DNA of 64,000 nt, taken from contig CAZKJL010000001.1 in assembly GCA_964553135.1 (NCBI GenBank), forward strand, positions 620,001 through 684,000. The letters run 5' to 3'. Shown here one piece after another: positions 47,826 through 56,901 of this stretch (within the stretch, counting starts at the first letter, position 1; every line of letters starts with the position of its first letter). The notes below the pieces were generated by a model. It did not search any database and was not told the DNA's origin. It saw nothing but the letters and a program-made list of their open reading frames with translations. This stretch comes from CAZKJL01 sp964553135 (GTDB lineage: Bacteria; Patescibacteriota; Gracilibacteria; Peribacterales; Peribacteraceae). The translations under genes were made by a program, and so were the position numbers.

Positions 47826-49115
47826 ATGCCCTTCAGCCCCCAAGAACTACAGGCAGCAACCAATCTGATCGATCAGGCACAGCGTGTCCTCATCATCCCG
47901 CATGCCAACGTGGATCCGGATGGTCTCAGCAGTGCGCTGGCGTGCTACTCGGTGTTCCGAGCCATCGGAAAAGACTGCACGGTCATTTGCCCGGATACTC
48001 CGCCCGAGGCGCTCAGCTTTTTGCCGAACTTCGAACATCTCTCCACGAGCATCGCGTCGGACCAGGAATTCGTCATCACGCTGGATTGTTCCGGCGGCGT
48101 GGAAGTCGACAAGCTCCGTTACACCGTCGAGGACAACAAGGTGAACATCATTGTGGTGCCGAAGAAGGGGAAGCTGACGAGCAAGAGCGTTTCCATTTTC
48201 GAGGCCGGCAATTCCTACGACCTCATCGTCGTCGTGGACAGTGCCGAACTCTCGCTTCTCGGATCCTTCTACACCGACAACATCGATGTTTTCAATGCCA
48301 CGACCGTGCTCAACGTCGATCACCACGTCAGCAACACGCGGTTCGGGCAGATGCAGCTCATCGATTCCACCTGCGCCAGCGCCACCGAGGTGCTCTACGG
48401 CTGGTTCAGTGCGAATCCCACGTGGAAGGAGCTCATCACCCCGGACGTGGCCACACTCCTCCTCACCGGTCTCATCACGGATACGCGCAGTTTCCAGAAC
48501 CCGAACACGACGCCGCGCTCACTCGAAGTCGCCGCGAACCTGCTCGACCTCGGCGCACGTCAGCAGGAAATCATCCAGCACGTCTACAAAACCAAGCCGC
48601 TCTCCACGCTCAAGATTTGGGGTCGCGCGCTCAACCGCATTCAGGTGGATACCGAGAGCCGCATCGTATGGTCCGCGGTGAGCCGTGAAGATCTGCAGGA
48701 AATGGGCGCCACGTCCAAGGAGACGGCGGGGATTCTCGACGAGCTCATCTCCACCATTCCGGACGCCGACGTCCACGTGCTCTTCACCGAGGTGGAAGAA
48801 GGTGGGTTCAAGGCCAGCATGCGTTCGTCCACGGCCGTCGATGTGAACCGCATCGCCGGGAAACTGTTCAGCGGCGGGGGACATGCCCGCGCATCCGGAT
48901 TCAAAATGAAACAGTACGGAAACTTCCAGCTCAAGGTGGTGGAATGCGTGAAGCTTATCGCTGATGAAATTCGCCTCCAGACGCAGGCCGCCGACGTCGT
49001 TCCGGCTCCTCTGAAGGCCGTGGAAGCCCCGAAACCCGTCGTCAAAGAGGCGCCCAAGACGGCACCCACCAAGAAAGGGCCGTCGGTGGACGTGGTGCAA
49101 AAGTTGAACGGGTAA
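47826..49115 (+). CDS. DHH/DHHA1-family phosphoesterase (NrnA-like)
   Basis: The 429-residue protein has the DHH order: ANVDPDGLSSAL, VVVDSAELSLLG, NVDHHVSNT (about residues 163-171), ITDTRSFQNPNTTPR and the DHHA1 motif GGGHARASGF. NrnA-type enzymes degrade nanoRNA or cyclic dinucleotide products in the cytoplasm. Compared with the usual 320 residues it has a Pro/Ala/Lys-rich tail (about residues 390-429). It precedes infB, as nrnA often does, with a 67-base gap. Confidence 0.9.
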   Translation: MPFSPQELQAATNLIDQAQRVLIIPHANVDPDGLSSALACYSVFRAIGKDCTVICPDTPPEALSFLPNFEHLSTSIASDQEFVITLDCSGGVEVDKLRYTVEDNKVNIIVVPKKGKLTSKSVSIFEAGNSYDLIVVVDSAELSLLGSFYTDNIDVFNATTVLNVDHHVSNTRFGQMQLIDSTCASATEVLYGWFSANPTWKELITPDVATLLLTGLITDTRSFQNPNTTPRSLEVAANLLDLGARQQEIIQHVYKTKPLSTLKIWGRALNRIQVDTESRIVWSAVSREDLQEMGATSKETAGILDELISTIPDADVHVLFTEVEEGGFKASMRSSTAVDVNRIAGKLFSGGGHARASGFKMKQYGNFQLKVVECVKLIADEIRLQTQAADVVPAPLKAVEAPKPVVKEAPKTAPTKKGPSVDVVQKLNG

Positions 49116-49182
49116 GGCGTACGCCGCCTCACGATTGGTATTAGTGCGTCCGCCGTGATAGTCTGTGGACGGCTTTTCACTC

Positions 49183-51420
49183 ATGCGTCTCGTTCAGGTT
49201 GCAAAAATCTTAGGCATTACGGGTCAGGAGCTCCGCAAGGAGCTTATGGACGTGGACTTCGGCATCAAGCCGACCGACCGTGAAACGTCGGATAATTTGG
49301 CGATCGGTCTCATCCGTTTCGTCGCCAACAAAAGGAAGATCAACGTGAACTGGGAGGAGATCGAAGCCATGCGCTCCGGAAAAATGCCGACCGTCGAGAG
49401 CGATACGGAGGAGAAGAAGGAAGAGGCGGCCGCACCCGTGGAGGCCAAAGCCGCTCCCGCAAAAGTGGAAAACTTGAACGTGCTCCGCAAGCTCACGCTC
49501 GACGGTGTGTCCAAGGAAGCCATCGACCGTCAGAAGGCGGCGCTCCAAAAGGAGAAACCCAAGATGCTCAGCAAAGAAGAGCAGGAGCTGCGTCGAGTCG
49601 AGGGAAAGCTGCAGCAGACGTTCGAGAAGCGCGAGCGCCCCGCGCACCAAGAGCAGATCAAGCAGAAGTCCGGCCCCGTCATGATTCCGTCACAGATTTC
49701 GGTGAAGGAATTCGCCGAAAAGGCCGGTATTCAGGTGCCCAAGATCGTCTCGGCACTCATGAAGAACGGAGTGCTCGCCAGCATCAACCAGCAGATCGAC
49801 TTCGAGACCGCGTCCATCGTCGCTCTTGAACTCGGCGTGGAAGTGCAGCGCGAGCAGGCGTCGCTCTCCGTGGAGACGCTCCTCACGAACGACCTCGCCG
49901 AACTCACGAAGGAAGACGACCCGGCACACCTCAAAGTTCGTCCGCCCATCGTCACCGTCATGGGTCACGTCGACCACGGCAAGACCGCCATTCTCGACGC
50001 CATTCGCGAAGCCAACGTCGTGGCGGGTGAAGCCGGCGGCATCACGCAGCACATCGGTGCGTACCAGGTCGATCACAACGGCAAACGCATCACGTTCATC
50101 GACACTCCGGGTCACGAGGCGTTCACCGCCATGCGTGCCCGCGGAGCGCAACTTACGGACATCGCCATTTTGGTCGTATCCGCCGAGGAAGGCGTGAAGC
50201 CCACCACCATCGAAGCCATCGCGCACGCCAAGGACGCCGGCGTTCCCATCCTCGTCGCCATCAACAAGATCGACAGGCCCAACGCCGATATCGAACGCGT
50301 GAAGGGCGAGCTTGCGGGCCAAGGCTTGCAGGCCGAGGGCTGGGGCGGCGACGTTCCCATGATTCCGTGTTCGGCACACACCAAGCAGGGCATTCCGGAG
50401 CTCTTGGAGCACGTGCTTCTCATGGCCGAAATGGAGGAGCTCAAGGCGAACCCCGATCGTCCGGCCATCGCCACCGTCATCGAAAGTCATCTCCACAAAT
50501 CGCGCGGTCCTCTCGCCACGGTCATCGTGAATACGGGCACGCTCAAGGTGGGGGACATCATCGGATGCGGCGAGGTCTCGGGCAAAGTGAAGGCCCTCAC
50601 GGATGCCGCCGCCAAGCGCATCGGCAATGCCGAACCTTCCACACCGGCCGTCATCGCGGGCTTGGACGCCATGCCCAACGTCGGCGACATCCTGCAGGTC
50701 TTCGCCACCGAGAAAGAGCTCAAGGCCTACTTGGCCGCTTACGCGCTCAAGCGTGGACATGAGCAGAAGCGCGGTCTCTCCGACCTCGTGAGCCGCTTGT
50801 CCGAGGGAAAACTGAAGGAACTCAAGATCATTTTGAAGGCCGATGCTCAGGGATCCATGGAGTCCATTCGTGAGGCGCTCAAGAAACTCGTCACGGACAA
50901 AGTGCAGGCCAAGGTCATCCATGCCGCCATCGGTTCCATCACCGAAAGCGATGTGATGATGGCCGCCGCAGGCAGCGCCATCGTCGTGGGATTCAACGTG
51001 GAGGCACCGCTGGCCGTCGGCAAGACCGCCGACCGCGAGGGAGTGGTCATCAAACACTACGACATCATCTACAAACTGCTCGAAGATTTGGAGCTTCTTC
51101 TCCAGGGTCTCATTCAGCCGGTGGAAGAGGAGAAGGTCACGGGTCACTTGGAAGTGCGCGGCGTATTCTTCACCAAGGGAAACGAGCAGGTCATCGGCGG
51201 CAAGGTCACCGACGGTCTCATCAAGCGCACGCCGTTCAGGCTCATGCGCGCGGGAGCGCAGATCGGCACGGGCCGCATCACGTCCCTCAAGAACATCGAG
51301 CGCGACATCAAAGAGGCCAAGGAAGGCATGGAGTGCGGCATGCGCGTCACCACGAGCATTCCGGTGGAACTGGAAGACACCCTGGAGGTGTTCACCAAGG
51401 AGTTCACGAAGATCGTTTAA
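49183..51420 (+). CDS. infB: translation initiation factor IF-2
   Basis: The 745-residue GTPase has two IF2N-like N-terminal domains (MRLVQVAKILGITGQEL and a second near residue 175), then the G domain with VMGHVDHGKTAILDAI (G1), GGITQHIG (G2), DTPGHEAFTAMRARGA (G3) and NKIDRP (G4), and domains II-IV. It places initiator tRNA on the 30S subunit. It is of special interest where mRNAs are leaderless, since IF2 promotes 70S initiation on such messages. The start at 49183 gives the canonical N-terminus. Confidence 0.96.
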   Translation: MRLVQVAKILGITGQELRKELMDVDFGIKPTDRETSDNLAIGLIRFVANKRKINVNWEEIEAMRSGKMPTVESDTEEKKEEAAAPVEAKAAPAKVENLNVLRKLTLDGVSKEAIDRQKAALQKEKPKMLSKEEQELRRVEGKLQQTFEKRERPAHQEQIKQKSGPVMIPSQISVKEFAEKAGIQVPKIVSALMKNGVLASINQQIDFETASIVALELGVEVQREQASLSVETLLTNDLAELTKEDDPAHLKVRPPIVTVMGHVDHGKTAILDAIREANVVAGEAGGITQHIGAYQVDHNGKRITFIDTPGHEAFTAMRARGAQLTDIAILVVSAEEGVKPTTIEAIAHAKDAGVPILVAINKIDRPNADIERVKGELAGQGLQAEGWGGDVPMIPCSAHTKQGIPELLEHVLLMAEMEELKANPDRPAIATVIESHLHKSRGPLATVIVNTGTLKVGDIIGCGEVSGKVKALTDAAAKRIGNAEPSTPAVIAGLDAMPNVGDILQVFATEKELKAYLAAYALKRGHEQKRGLSDLVSRLSEGKLKELKIILKADAQGSMESIREALKKLVTDKVQAKVIHAAIGSITESDVMMAAAGSAIVVGFNVEAPLAVGKTADREGVVIKHYDIIYKLLEDLELLLQGLIQPVEEEKVTGHLEVRGVFFTKGNEQVIGGKVTDGLIKRTPFRLMRAGAQIGTGRITSLKNIERDIKEAKEGMECGMRVTTSIPVELEDTLEVFTKEFTKIV

Positions 51421-51423
51421 GCG

Positions 51424-52617
51424 TTACGAGATGACGCCGCCGGAGCGGATCATTTCGGTCATCAGCTGCGTTTTACCCTTGTCCATGGGTTCGGCAAAGG
51501 TTTTCAGCGTGGCGCGACGATCGGCTTCCGGCACTTTGGTCATCGTCGTCACGAAGGCACTGTTCGGGTCGTCATTCAGTGCGCCCAGCTGCGCAACCGT
51601 GATGGGTTGATCGGAATTCAGCAAGGCATCGATCTTCGGTTTCGTTTTACCGTTCTTCACCATCGTTTGCAGTTCCTCGAATGCTTGCACGCCTTCTTCT
51701 CCTTTCATACCCCGGGCGACGCCCTGACGTACGGGCGTACTGCCGATGGCTGACATCGTAGCAAGCAACCCCGTGCTTCCTCCCTGGAACAGGTCGGGAC
51801 GAACGAGCATCGCGGTGAGAATTCCCCAGCCGGCGGTTGCGGGGCTGAAGGAATGTTCTTTTCTGAACGCCGTTTGCGCCAGTCCCATCGTCGTGATGAT
51901 GCTGCCAAGAATGCCGCCCATGATGCGCAGCGGCCTGGTATCCATCTTGAATCCGAAGTGCTGGCGATACCATGCGTCTCCGTCGGCTTGCCGCTGGTGC
52001 TGCGATTTCAGTTTGTCGATGCCCGCCTGCAGATTCTTGGCAACCGCGACGAGCTCGGGTGCGGCGGCGCCTTGTTCCATCACCTGCTGCAGGAATTTCT
52101 CCTGTTTCACGATTTGGTCCATGTTCAGTCCGAAGTTGCCGTAGTGACGCAGGAAGAACAGGTTTCCTTTGGGCTGCGTTTTCTCGAGCACGTCGGCGGG
52201 GTTCACGGCGAGAGCCGTGGAGATTTTTTTGAGATCCGCGGCGAGTGCTTTGCGGCCTGCCGTCGGGAGCGGGTCCGTCGCATGTTCGATCTTCTCTTCG
52301 ATGGCGCCCGTCATGTCATCTTGCGTGCCGCCCAACACGCCGCCCACGCTCTGTTGCGTGAACTTGGAGCGAATTTCCACGGCTTTACGGTACAGCTCGG
52401 CGAGCTTTTCGCCCTGGCCCTCCACGATCTTCTGGCCGTTCGGATCGTTGAGGACCATCTGCAAACGCTGCAGAATGCTCGTGGCTTCGGTCTGCACTTG
52501 GGCAAACTCGGCTGCAAGAGGACCTTCTTTCGGAATGCCCTCGTTCAGCGCATCCCATTTTCCCTTCTCGTTATCGAGAGCGGCTTGGTTCAGGCCGAGA
52601 ATTTCGGGGCTGGTCAT
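51424..52617 (-). CDS. hypothetical protein in operon with VirB6-like gene
   Basis: I do not recognise this 397-residue protein. It is mostly helical and Gln/Lys-rich, with a short hydrophobic pair (about residues 233-250, RIMGGILGSIITTMGLAQ, and 262-275) in an otherwise soluble protein. It starts nine bases after the stop of the VirB6/TrbL-like gene on the same strand, so it likely acts with it. It could be a cytoplasmic or peripheral part of the same apparatus. It ends four bases from the infB stop. Confidence 0.65.
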   Translation of the reverse strand: MTSPEILGLNQAALDNEKGKWDALNEGIPKEGPLAAEFAQVQTEATSILQRLQMVLNDPNGQKIVEGQGEKLAELYRKAVEIRSKFTQQSVGGVLGGTQDDMTGAIEEKIEHATDPLPTAGRKALAADLKKISTALAVNPADVLEKTQPKGNLFFLRHYGNFGLNMDQIVKQEKFLQQVMEQGAAAPELVAVAKNLQAGIDKLKSQHQRQADGDAWYRQHFGFKMDTRPLRIMGGILGSIITTMGLAQTAFRKEHSFSPATAGWGILTAMLVRPDLFQGGSTGLLATMSAIGSTPVRQGVARGMKGEEGVQAFEELQTMVKNGKTKPKIDALLNSDQPITVAQLGALNDDPNSAFVTTMTKVPEADRRATLKTFAEPMDKGKTQLMTEMIRSGGVIS

Positions 52618-52626
52618 GGGAGAGTG

Positions 52627-54402
52627 TTAACGCTTGGCGATTTCGGCATCGAGCTTGCGCTTGACGGTGTCGTTGTTCAGCGTGCCTCCCACGGCCGTGT
52701 TGGCGGCGACTTGCTTCAGGAATTCGAGCGTTTCCTTTTCCGACGTGGTGGAACTCAGACCGAATTCCTTGCGAATGTCGCCGATGTTTTTGTCTTTGTT
52801 CACGCCACGGGAAAGTTCGTCGATGGCATTCGCAAGCTTGGTCTGGCTTGCGGCATTGAGCTTGGCTGCTTCCGTGGCGGCGTTCTTTTTGCCACCCACG
52901 GCATCGCTGATGAGTTCGCTGAGGCTCTTGTCCGTTCTGCCGGATGCCTTGGCGCGGATGGCGTCGGCGGTGAACTTGGGCAGGTTGAGTGCGGTACCCA
53001 GGTTGCCCTTGCCGCCGCCCGGCAGCGGGAGGGGAGTGAGGAGCGGGAGTTGCGCCACGCCCTTGAAGACGTACTCGCCGTAGCCCTTGAGCTTGTCCGT
53101 GAACTGTCCCACGATCTTGTTCTTGGCGAGTGCTTTGAACGAGCCGGTCCAGATGATGGCGATGGCGGCGATCATCCACAGAAGCGTCCACCAACTGGTG
53201 ACGCCGTTGATGATGGGTACGTTGAACGTCTGCGTGAAGCTGCCCAGCGGGGCCGGGATCTGGGCGACGGTGGAGAGCATGATGAATCCGATGACGAACG
53301 GTACGGCCACGACGGCCGGGAGGAACGCGGCATTAATGAACTCTTGCCAGACGTTCACCTCGAATCCGAAGACGTCCGTACCGAGCTTGCCGTTGATGAC
53401 GTAGCCCAGGAACGTGAACGGCATGAATGCGGTCGTCACCCAAATGATGACGATACGAATGAGCAGTCCGATGGCGAGTCCGATCATGGGCAGGGCCACG
53501 GCCAGTTGAATGACGAGCGAAAGCAGCACGCTGAACGCGATTTGCAGCGATACGGATGCCGCTCTGCCCGTGCCGATGGGTCCGCCGCCGGCAATGGCCA
53601 GGGTGGTGGGCACGCGGGAGAGCTGCGTGATGCGCGCGAAGCTCACCACGATGCCGTTGATCATGGCGTGGCCCGCCGACATATGCGTTACGGCCACGTC
53701 GAAGTCTTCGGTCTTATGGCATTCCAGTCCGGTGATGCATTTGCAGTCGGGGTCTCCCGCGTTCGGACAGAAGGCGGTTGCTTGAGCGGGAGTGGGGAAG
53801 ATGGTGGCATCCACCACCACTTTGCAGGGCACCGGCTTCGGCGGCGTACTGTTGTCCAGGGTTCTGCAGGTGAAGTTCGGAAGCGCGCTCGGGATGGAGA
53901 ACACCGTCGCCGTGAGCACGTTCGCCACGTCGATGATGACGCGAGGGAAGAACCACGAGAAGTTCACCAGAATCACGGCTACGACGAAGTTGCGGACCTT
54001 GTCATTCACTTTTTCAGTGCTTGCCGTAATGATGACGTAGAACGACACCACGATAAGCATCACCGCAAAGACGACGTTCATGATATTGCGAGACAATTGC
54101 CAAATCGTATTCAGCGCCCCCATCATCGTGGGATCGTTGAAGAAATCCGCCTGCAGCAGGTACTGCATCATGTTCAGAACCACGAGCAGGATGACGTGCA
54201 AGAACGTATTGATGAATGCCAGCTTCTGTACGAGCTTGATGATGTCATCACCCAGGCTTCCGCGGACCGCAGCACCCGTTCCGGGTGTCAGCGACGCCTG
54301 AGCATACGCCGTTTCGGCACCGAGCATTCCATTATGCCACGCCGCAGCCAGAATGACGGCAGCCAGGAGCCCGATCAGGTACTTGGTTTTTGTATGAAAC
54401 AT
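52627..54402 (-). CDS. VirB6/TrbL-like type IV secretion membrane protein
   Basis: The 591-residue protein has a signal or first helix (about residues 7-25), then about seven further helices; LNTIWQLSRNIMNVVFAVML and VILVNFSWFFPRVIIDVANV are typical of the VirB6/TrbL proteins of CPR genomes. VirB6 forms the inner-membrane channel of T4SS. Between helices lies a loop with six to seven cysteines (FTCRTLDN..., FCPNAGDPDCKCITGLECH), probably outside the cytoplasm and disulfide-bonded. The last 180 residues are soluble and helical. VirB4, VirD4 and other parts are not in this window; the pilin candidate is at 19031. Confidence 0.78.
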   Translation of the reverse strand: MFHTKTKYLIGLLAAVILAAAWHNGMLGAETAYAQASLTPGTGAAVRGSLGDDIIKLVQKLAFINTFLHVILLVVLNMMQYLLQADFFNDPTMMGALNTIWQLSRNIMNVVFAVMLIVVSFYVIITASTEKVNDKVRNFVVAVILVNFSWFFPRVIIDVANVLTATVFSIPSALPNFTCRTLDNSTPPKPVPCKVVVDATIFPTPAQATAFCPNAGDPDCKCITGLECHKTEDFDVAVTHMSAGHAMINGIVVSFARITQLSRVPTTLAIAGGGPIGTGRAASVSLQIAFSVLLSLVIQLAVALPMIGLAIGLLIRIVIIWVTTAFMPFTFLGYVINGKLGTDVFGFEVNVWQEFINAAFLPAVVAVPFVIGFIMLSTVAQIPAPLGSFTQTFNVPIINGVTSWWTLLWMIAAIAIIWTGSFKALAKNKIVGQFTDKLKGYGEYVFKGVAQLPLLTPLPLPGGGKGNLGTALNLPKFTADAIRAKASGRTDKSLSELISDAVGGKKNAATEAAKLNAASQTKLANAIDELSRGVNKDKNIGDIRKEFGLSSTTSEKETLEFLKQVAANTAVGGTLNNDTVKRKLDAEIAKR

Positions 54403-54588
54403 TTCTCACCAGTATAGCATTTTTTACCTTTTTATTCAATTGTGCTGAGCGGAGGCTCCAGGGGCCGAATATGATTGTGTAACATTCCCATAAAAATAGT
54501 GTATAAATTTTGTGTTCATTATGTAGATATTCAAAAAAATAAAAATAGATATTTTGTTTAATTTAAGCCAAAAAACTTGAGTATATTC

Positions 54589-54611
54589 ATTGAACATACA
54601 TACTGTTCAAT
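54589..54611. promoter_or_regulatory. operator-like dyad upstream of the regulator gene
   Basis: ATTGAACA (54589-54596), TACATAC, TGTTCAAT (54604-54611): a perfect 8-bp dyad that would overlap a TTGAGT-18-TACTGT promoter, so a repressor here could block transcription. The gap 54403-54683 is AT-rich and holds this plus the 15-mer shared with 25330. Confidence 0.6.
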
Positions 54612-54683
54612 TTTCTTGCTCTCACTATCCGTAGTGAGTAACATTTGTGATCAGAGTCTTATCTCTACCACGAAGCCCTTTCA

Positions 54684-55271
54684 ATGGTTCACGACGCGCT
54701 CAAATCACTGTTCAGCTCGCAGACCCGCGTGAAGCTTTTGTCGGTCTTCCTGCTGCACCCCGAAGAGGAATACTTCATCCGCCAGCTCACCCGTCTCCTC
54801 GGAGAGCAAATCAACTCCATCCGCCGCGAACTTGAGAACCTCCGCAAGATCGGTCTCGTAAAGGCCAGGCATCGCAATCGCAAGAAATTCTATAAGACGG
54901 ATACCGATTTCATCTTCTTTAAGGAACTGCAGAGCATGTTCTCCAAAGAGGTGAAGGGAGGGGAGAGCGCCACCGTTGCAGCCCTCAAGACGCTCCCGGG
55001 CCTCCAGTTCCTGGAACTCGCCGGTACGTTTGTCGGTACGCACAGCAAAGTGGACCTTCTGGTCGTCGGCGATGTGAAGAAAGAGGTGATTGAGCTTCTG
55101 TTGGCCCAAGACCCGGGCATGCGCAATGTGAAGTACTCACTCTTCTCCAAGGCGGACTTCATCTATCGCCTCAGTCTCCGCGACAGGTTCATCCTGGAAA
55201 TCGTCGATGATCCAAGACACATGGTCGCCGTGAACCACATCGAAAAGGAAGTGGAGGAGGCCCGCAAATAA
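54684..55271 (+). CDS. winged-helix transcriptional regulator with nucleotidyltransferase-like domain
   Basis: The 195-residue protein has an N-terminal winged helix (about residues 5-75: LFSSQTRVKLLSVFLLHPEEEYFIRQLTRLLG, then NSIRRELENLRKIGLV) and a C-terminal domain (GTFVGTHSKVDLLVVGDVKKEVIELLL) that resembles the minimal nucleotidyltransferase fold seen in MNT/AbiEii-like regulators. It probably binds the TTGAACA dyad 73 bases upstream as an autorepressor. Regulators of this type occur in archaea and CPR bacteria. The target set is unknown. Confidence 0.75.
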   Translation: MVHDALKSLFSSQTRVKLLSVFLLHPEEEYFIRQLTRLLGEQINSIRRELENLRKIGLVKARHRNRKKFYKTDTDFIFFKELQSMFSKEVKGGESATVAALKTLPGLQFLELAGTFVGTHSKVDLLVVGDVKKEVIELLLAQDPGMRNVKYSLFSKADFIYRLSLRDRFILEIVDDPRHMVAVNHIEKEVEEARK

Positions 55272-55349
55272 AACGGCCCCGAACCCCATAAAAGACCGCC
55301 GAACTTCCCTTTACAGCCTTCGGCTCTTTCCGTACACTGCCGCAGCTTT

Positions 55350-55808
55350 ATGACAGGTATCGTCCTCAAAGAACAGGCAGACAAGATGTCCCTCAAGCGC
55401 CCCGACGTGCAGCCCGGTTACACCGTGCGTGTGCACTCCAAGGTGCAAGAAGGCGATAAGGAGCGCGTGCAGATCTTCGAGGGTCTCGTCATCGGCATGC
55501 ACCGCGGACACAGTCCCACGGACTGCAGCTTCACCGTTCGTCGGATTTCGTCCGGTGTCGGCGTGGAGCGCGTCTTCCCGTTGCACTCTCCCAACATCGT
55601 CAAAATCGAAGTGAAGAAGGTCGCCGAGGTTCGCCGCGCCAAGCTCAACTTCCTCAGGCACCGCACGGGCAAGAGCGCCCGCCTGAGCGAACGCTTCACG
55701 AACGCCGAAGAGTTCTCCATCGCCGCAGCTCCGGCTCCGGTCGTCGAGGCCGCTCCCGCCGCAGAGGCTCCGGTCGCCGAGGCCAAGAAGGAGGACGCAG
55801 CCAAATAG
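55350..55808 (+). CDS. rplS: 50S ribosomal protein bL19
   Basis: The 152-residue protein has the bL19 body (PGYTVRVHSKVQEGDKERVQ, IFEGLVIGMHRG, SSGVGVERVFPLHSPNI, RRAKLNFLRHRTGKSARLSE) plus an unusual Ala/Glu/Pro-rich tail of about 35 residues. bL19 lies at the 30S-50S interface. Promoter TTTACA-17-TACACT (55310-55338) leaves 11 bases before the ATG. Confidence 0.95.
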   Translation: MTGIVLKEQADKMSLKRPDVQPGYTVRVHSKVQEGDKERVQIFEGLVIGMHRGHSPTDCSFTVRRISSGVGVERVFPLHSPNIVKIEVKKVAEVRRAKLNFLRHRTGKSARLSERFTNAEEFSIAAAPAPVVEAAPAAEAPVAEAKKEDAAK

Positions 55809-55816
55809 TCGGAAGA

Positions 55817-55874
55817 GAAGATGTAAGACTGAAGACGTAAGTCTGTTTTCTTGTGACTTAAGTCTTATGTCTCG
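55817..55874. repeat. palindromic 7-mer array after rplS
   Basis: Left arm GAAGATG, TAAGACT, GAAGACG and TAAGTCT in register; the right arm (55854-55874) is the reverse complement of GAGACAT, AAGACTT and AAGTC. The RNA would fold into a hairpin, which may terminate rplS; the promoter of the next gene follows. Confidence 0.8.
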
Positions 55875-55894
55875 TTGAGCTATGCTCGTAATGC

Positions 55895-56869
55895 ATGAAG
55901 TGCGTTCTCGTCGGTAACTACGGCGCCTCCAACATCGGCGATGAAGCGCTCCGTGAATATTTTTTGCGAATGATGCCGGAGGTCGAGTGGATCTCGGTCT
56001 CAGGAGGTACGGGAGTGCGAAAGTACGGAAGTGCGGAAGTGCCGAGGCTGCCGCTCGGTCTTCGCTCACTCTTTCATCCATGGTGGCGAACCATTCGAGC
56101 CATCGCGAAGGCCGATGCCCTGGTTTTTGGCGGAGGGTCGCTGTTTACCGACATCGAGTCGGTGTGGGCGTGCGTCATCTGGTGGGCGTATGCGGCGACC
56201 GCGAGACTGTTCGGTACGCCCATCGTTTTGGCGTTCCAGGGTGCCGGTCCGTACGGCACGAGCCTCGGAAAAAAATTGGCGAAGTGGACGTACGAACGAG
56301 CATCGTTCATCTCCGTTCGTGACGAAGCATCGCTCACGCGACTTCGTTCGTGGAATCTGAAATGCTCACCCGTTCTCACGTTCGATCCGGCATTTGCACT
56401 CTTTGCAGCGCATCCCAAGAAATCTTCCGCAGCATCGTCTCTTGTCATCATTCCTCGGACGAATTCCGATGAGACGTTCTTTGCTGCCGTGAAAGACAAA
56501 GTCGGGGGAGGGAAGCCCGTTCGTATTCTTCTCATGCAGCCCGATCCCGCCGAGAGGCAGGTAGCCTCGGTCATTGCCAAACTCTGCAAGGGACAAGCGA
56601 CGATCATCGAAATCCTGTCCGTCACGCAGCTTCTCGATGAGGTGGGGGGAGCATCGGATGTGCTCTCGCAGCGCTACCACGGTGCATTGGCGGCCCTTGC
56701 CATGCGGATCCCCGTCGATGTGGTTCCGCAGGGAGCGGGGGATAAGATGGCCGTTCTCAAGAGCGACTTCCTCAAGAACCCCGGACTGGGCGAACAGTGG
56801 CTGGAGAGCATTGAAGCGGGCAAAGTCGCACTGCAGGATTCCCTAAAATCATTGTCTTCATCTATTTAA
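55895..56869 (+). CDS. csaB: polysaccharide pyruvyl transferase (CsaB-like)
   Basis: This 324-residue protein has the family pattern: LVGNYGASNIGDEALREYF at the N-terminus, ADALVFGGGSLFTD, FQGAGPYGTSLGK, SVRDEASL and the C-terminal SQRYHGALAALAM. CsaB adds ketal pyruvate to a cell-wall glycan, a modification that binds SLH-domain S-layer proteins; the glycan here is unknown. An in-frame 8-mer array (56014-56045) creates the RKYGSAEV insertion. TATGCT (55881-55886) ends eight bases before the ATG. Confidence 0.87.
   Translation: MKCVLVGNYGASNIGDEALREYFLRMMPEVEWISVSGGTGVRKYGSAEVPRLPLGLRSLFHPWWRTIRAIAKADALVFGGGSLFTDIESVWACVIWWAYAATARLFGTPIVLAFQGAGPYGTSLGKKLAKWTYERASFISVRDEASLTRLRSWNLKCSPVLTFDPAFALFAAHPKKSSAASSLVIIPRTNSDETFFAAVKDKVGGGKPVRILLMQPDPAERQVASVIAKLCKGQATIIEILSVTQLLDEVGGASDVLSQRYHGALAALAMRIPVDVVPQGAGDKMAVLKSDFLKNPGLGEQWLESIEAGKVALQDSLKSLSSSI
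56014..56045. repeat. 8-mer array inside the csaB frame
   Basis: Four exact-register units AGTGCGAA, AGTACGGA, AGTGCGGA and AGTGCCGA, encoding a VRKYGSAEVP-like insertion between the first strand and the glycine-rich loop of the enzyme. Confidence 0.8.
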
Positions 56870-56901
56870 GAAACTCTTCTTTTGTGCTATACTCATCCGA
56901 A

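Noticed and set aside
51853..54417. 854-codon plus-strand ORF opposite the VirB6-like gene
   Set aside because: Antisense shadow rich in His, Glu and Arg; the minus strand has clear membrane helices and a signal sequence.
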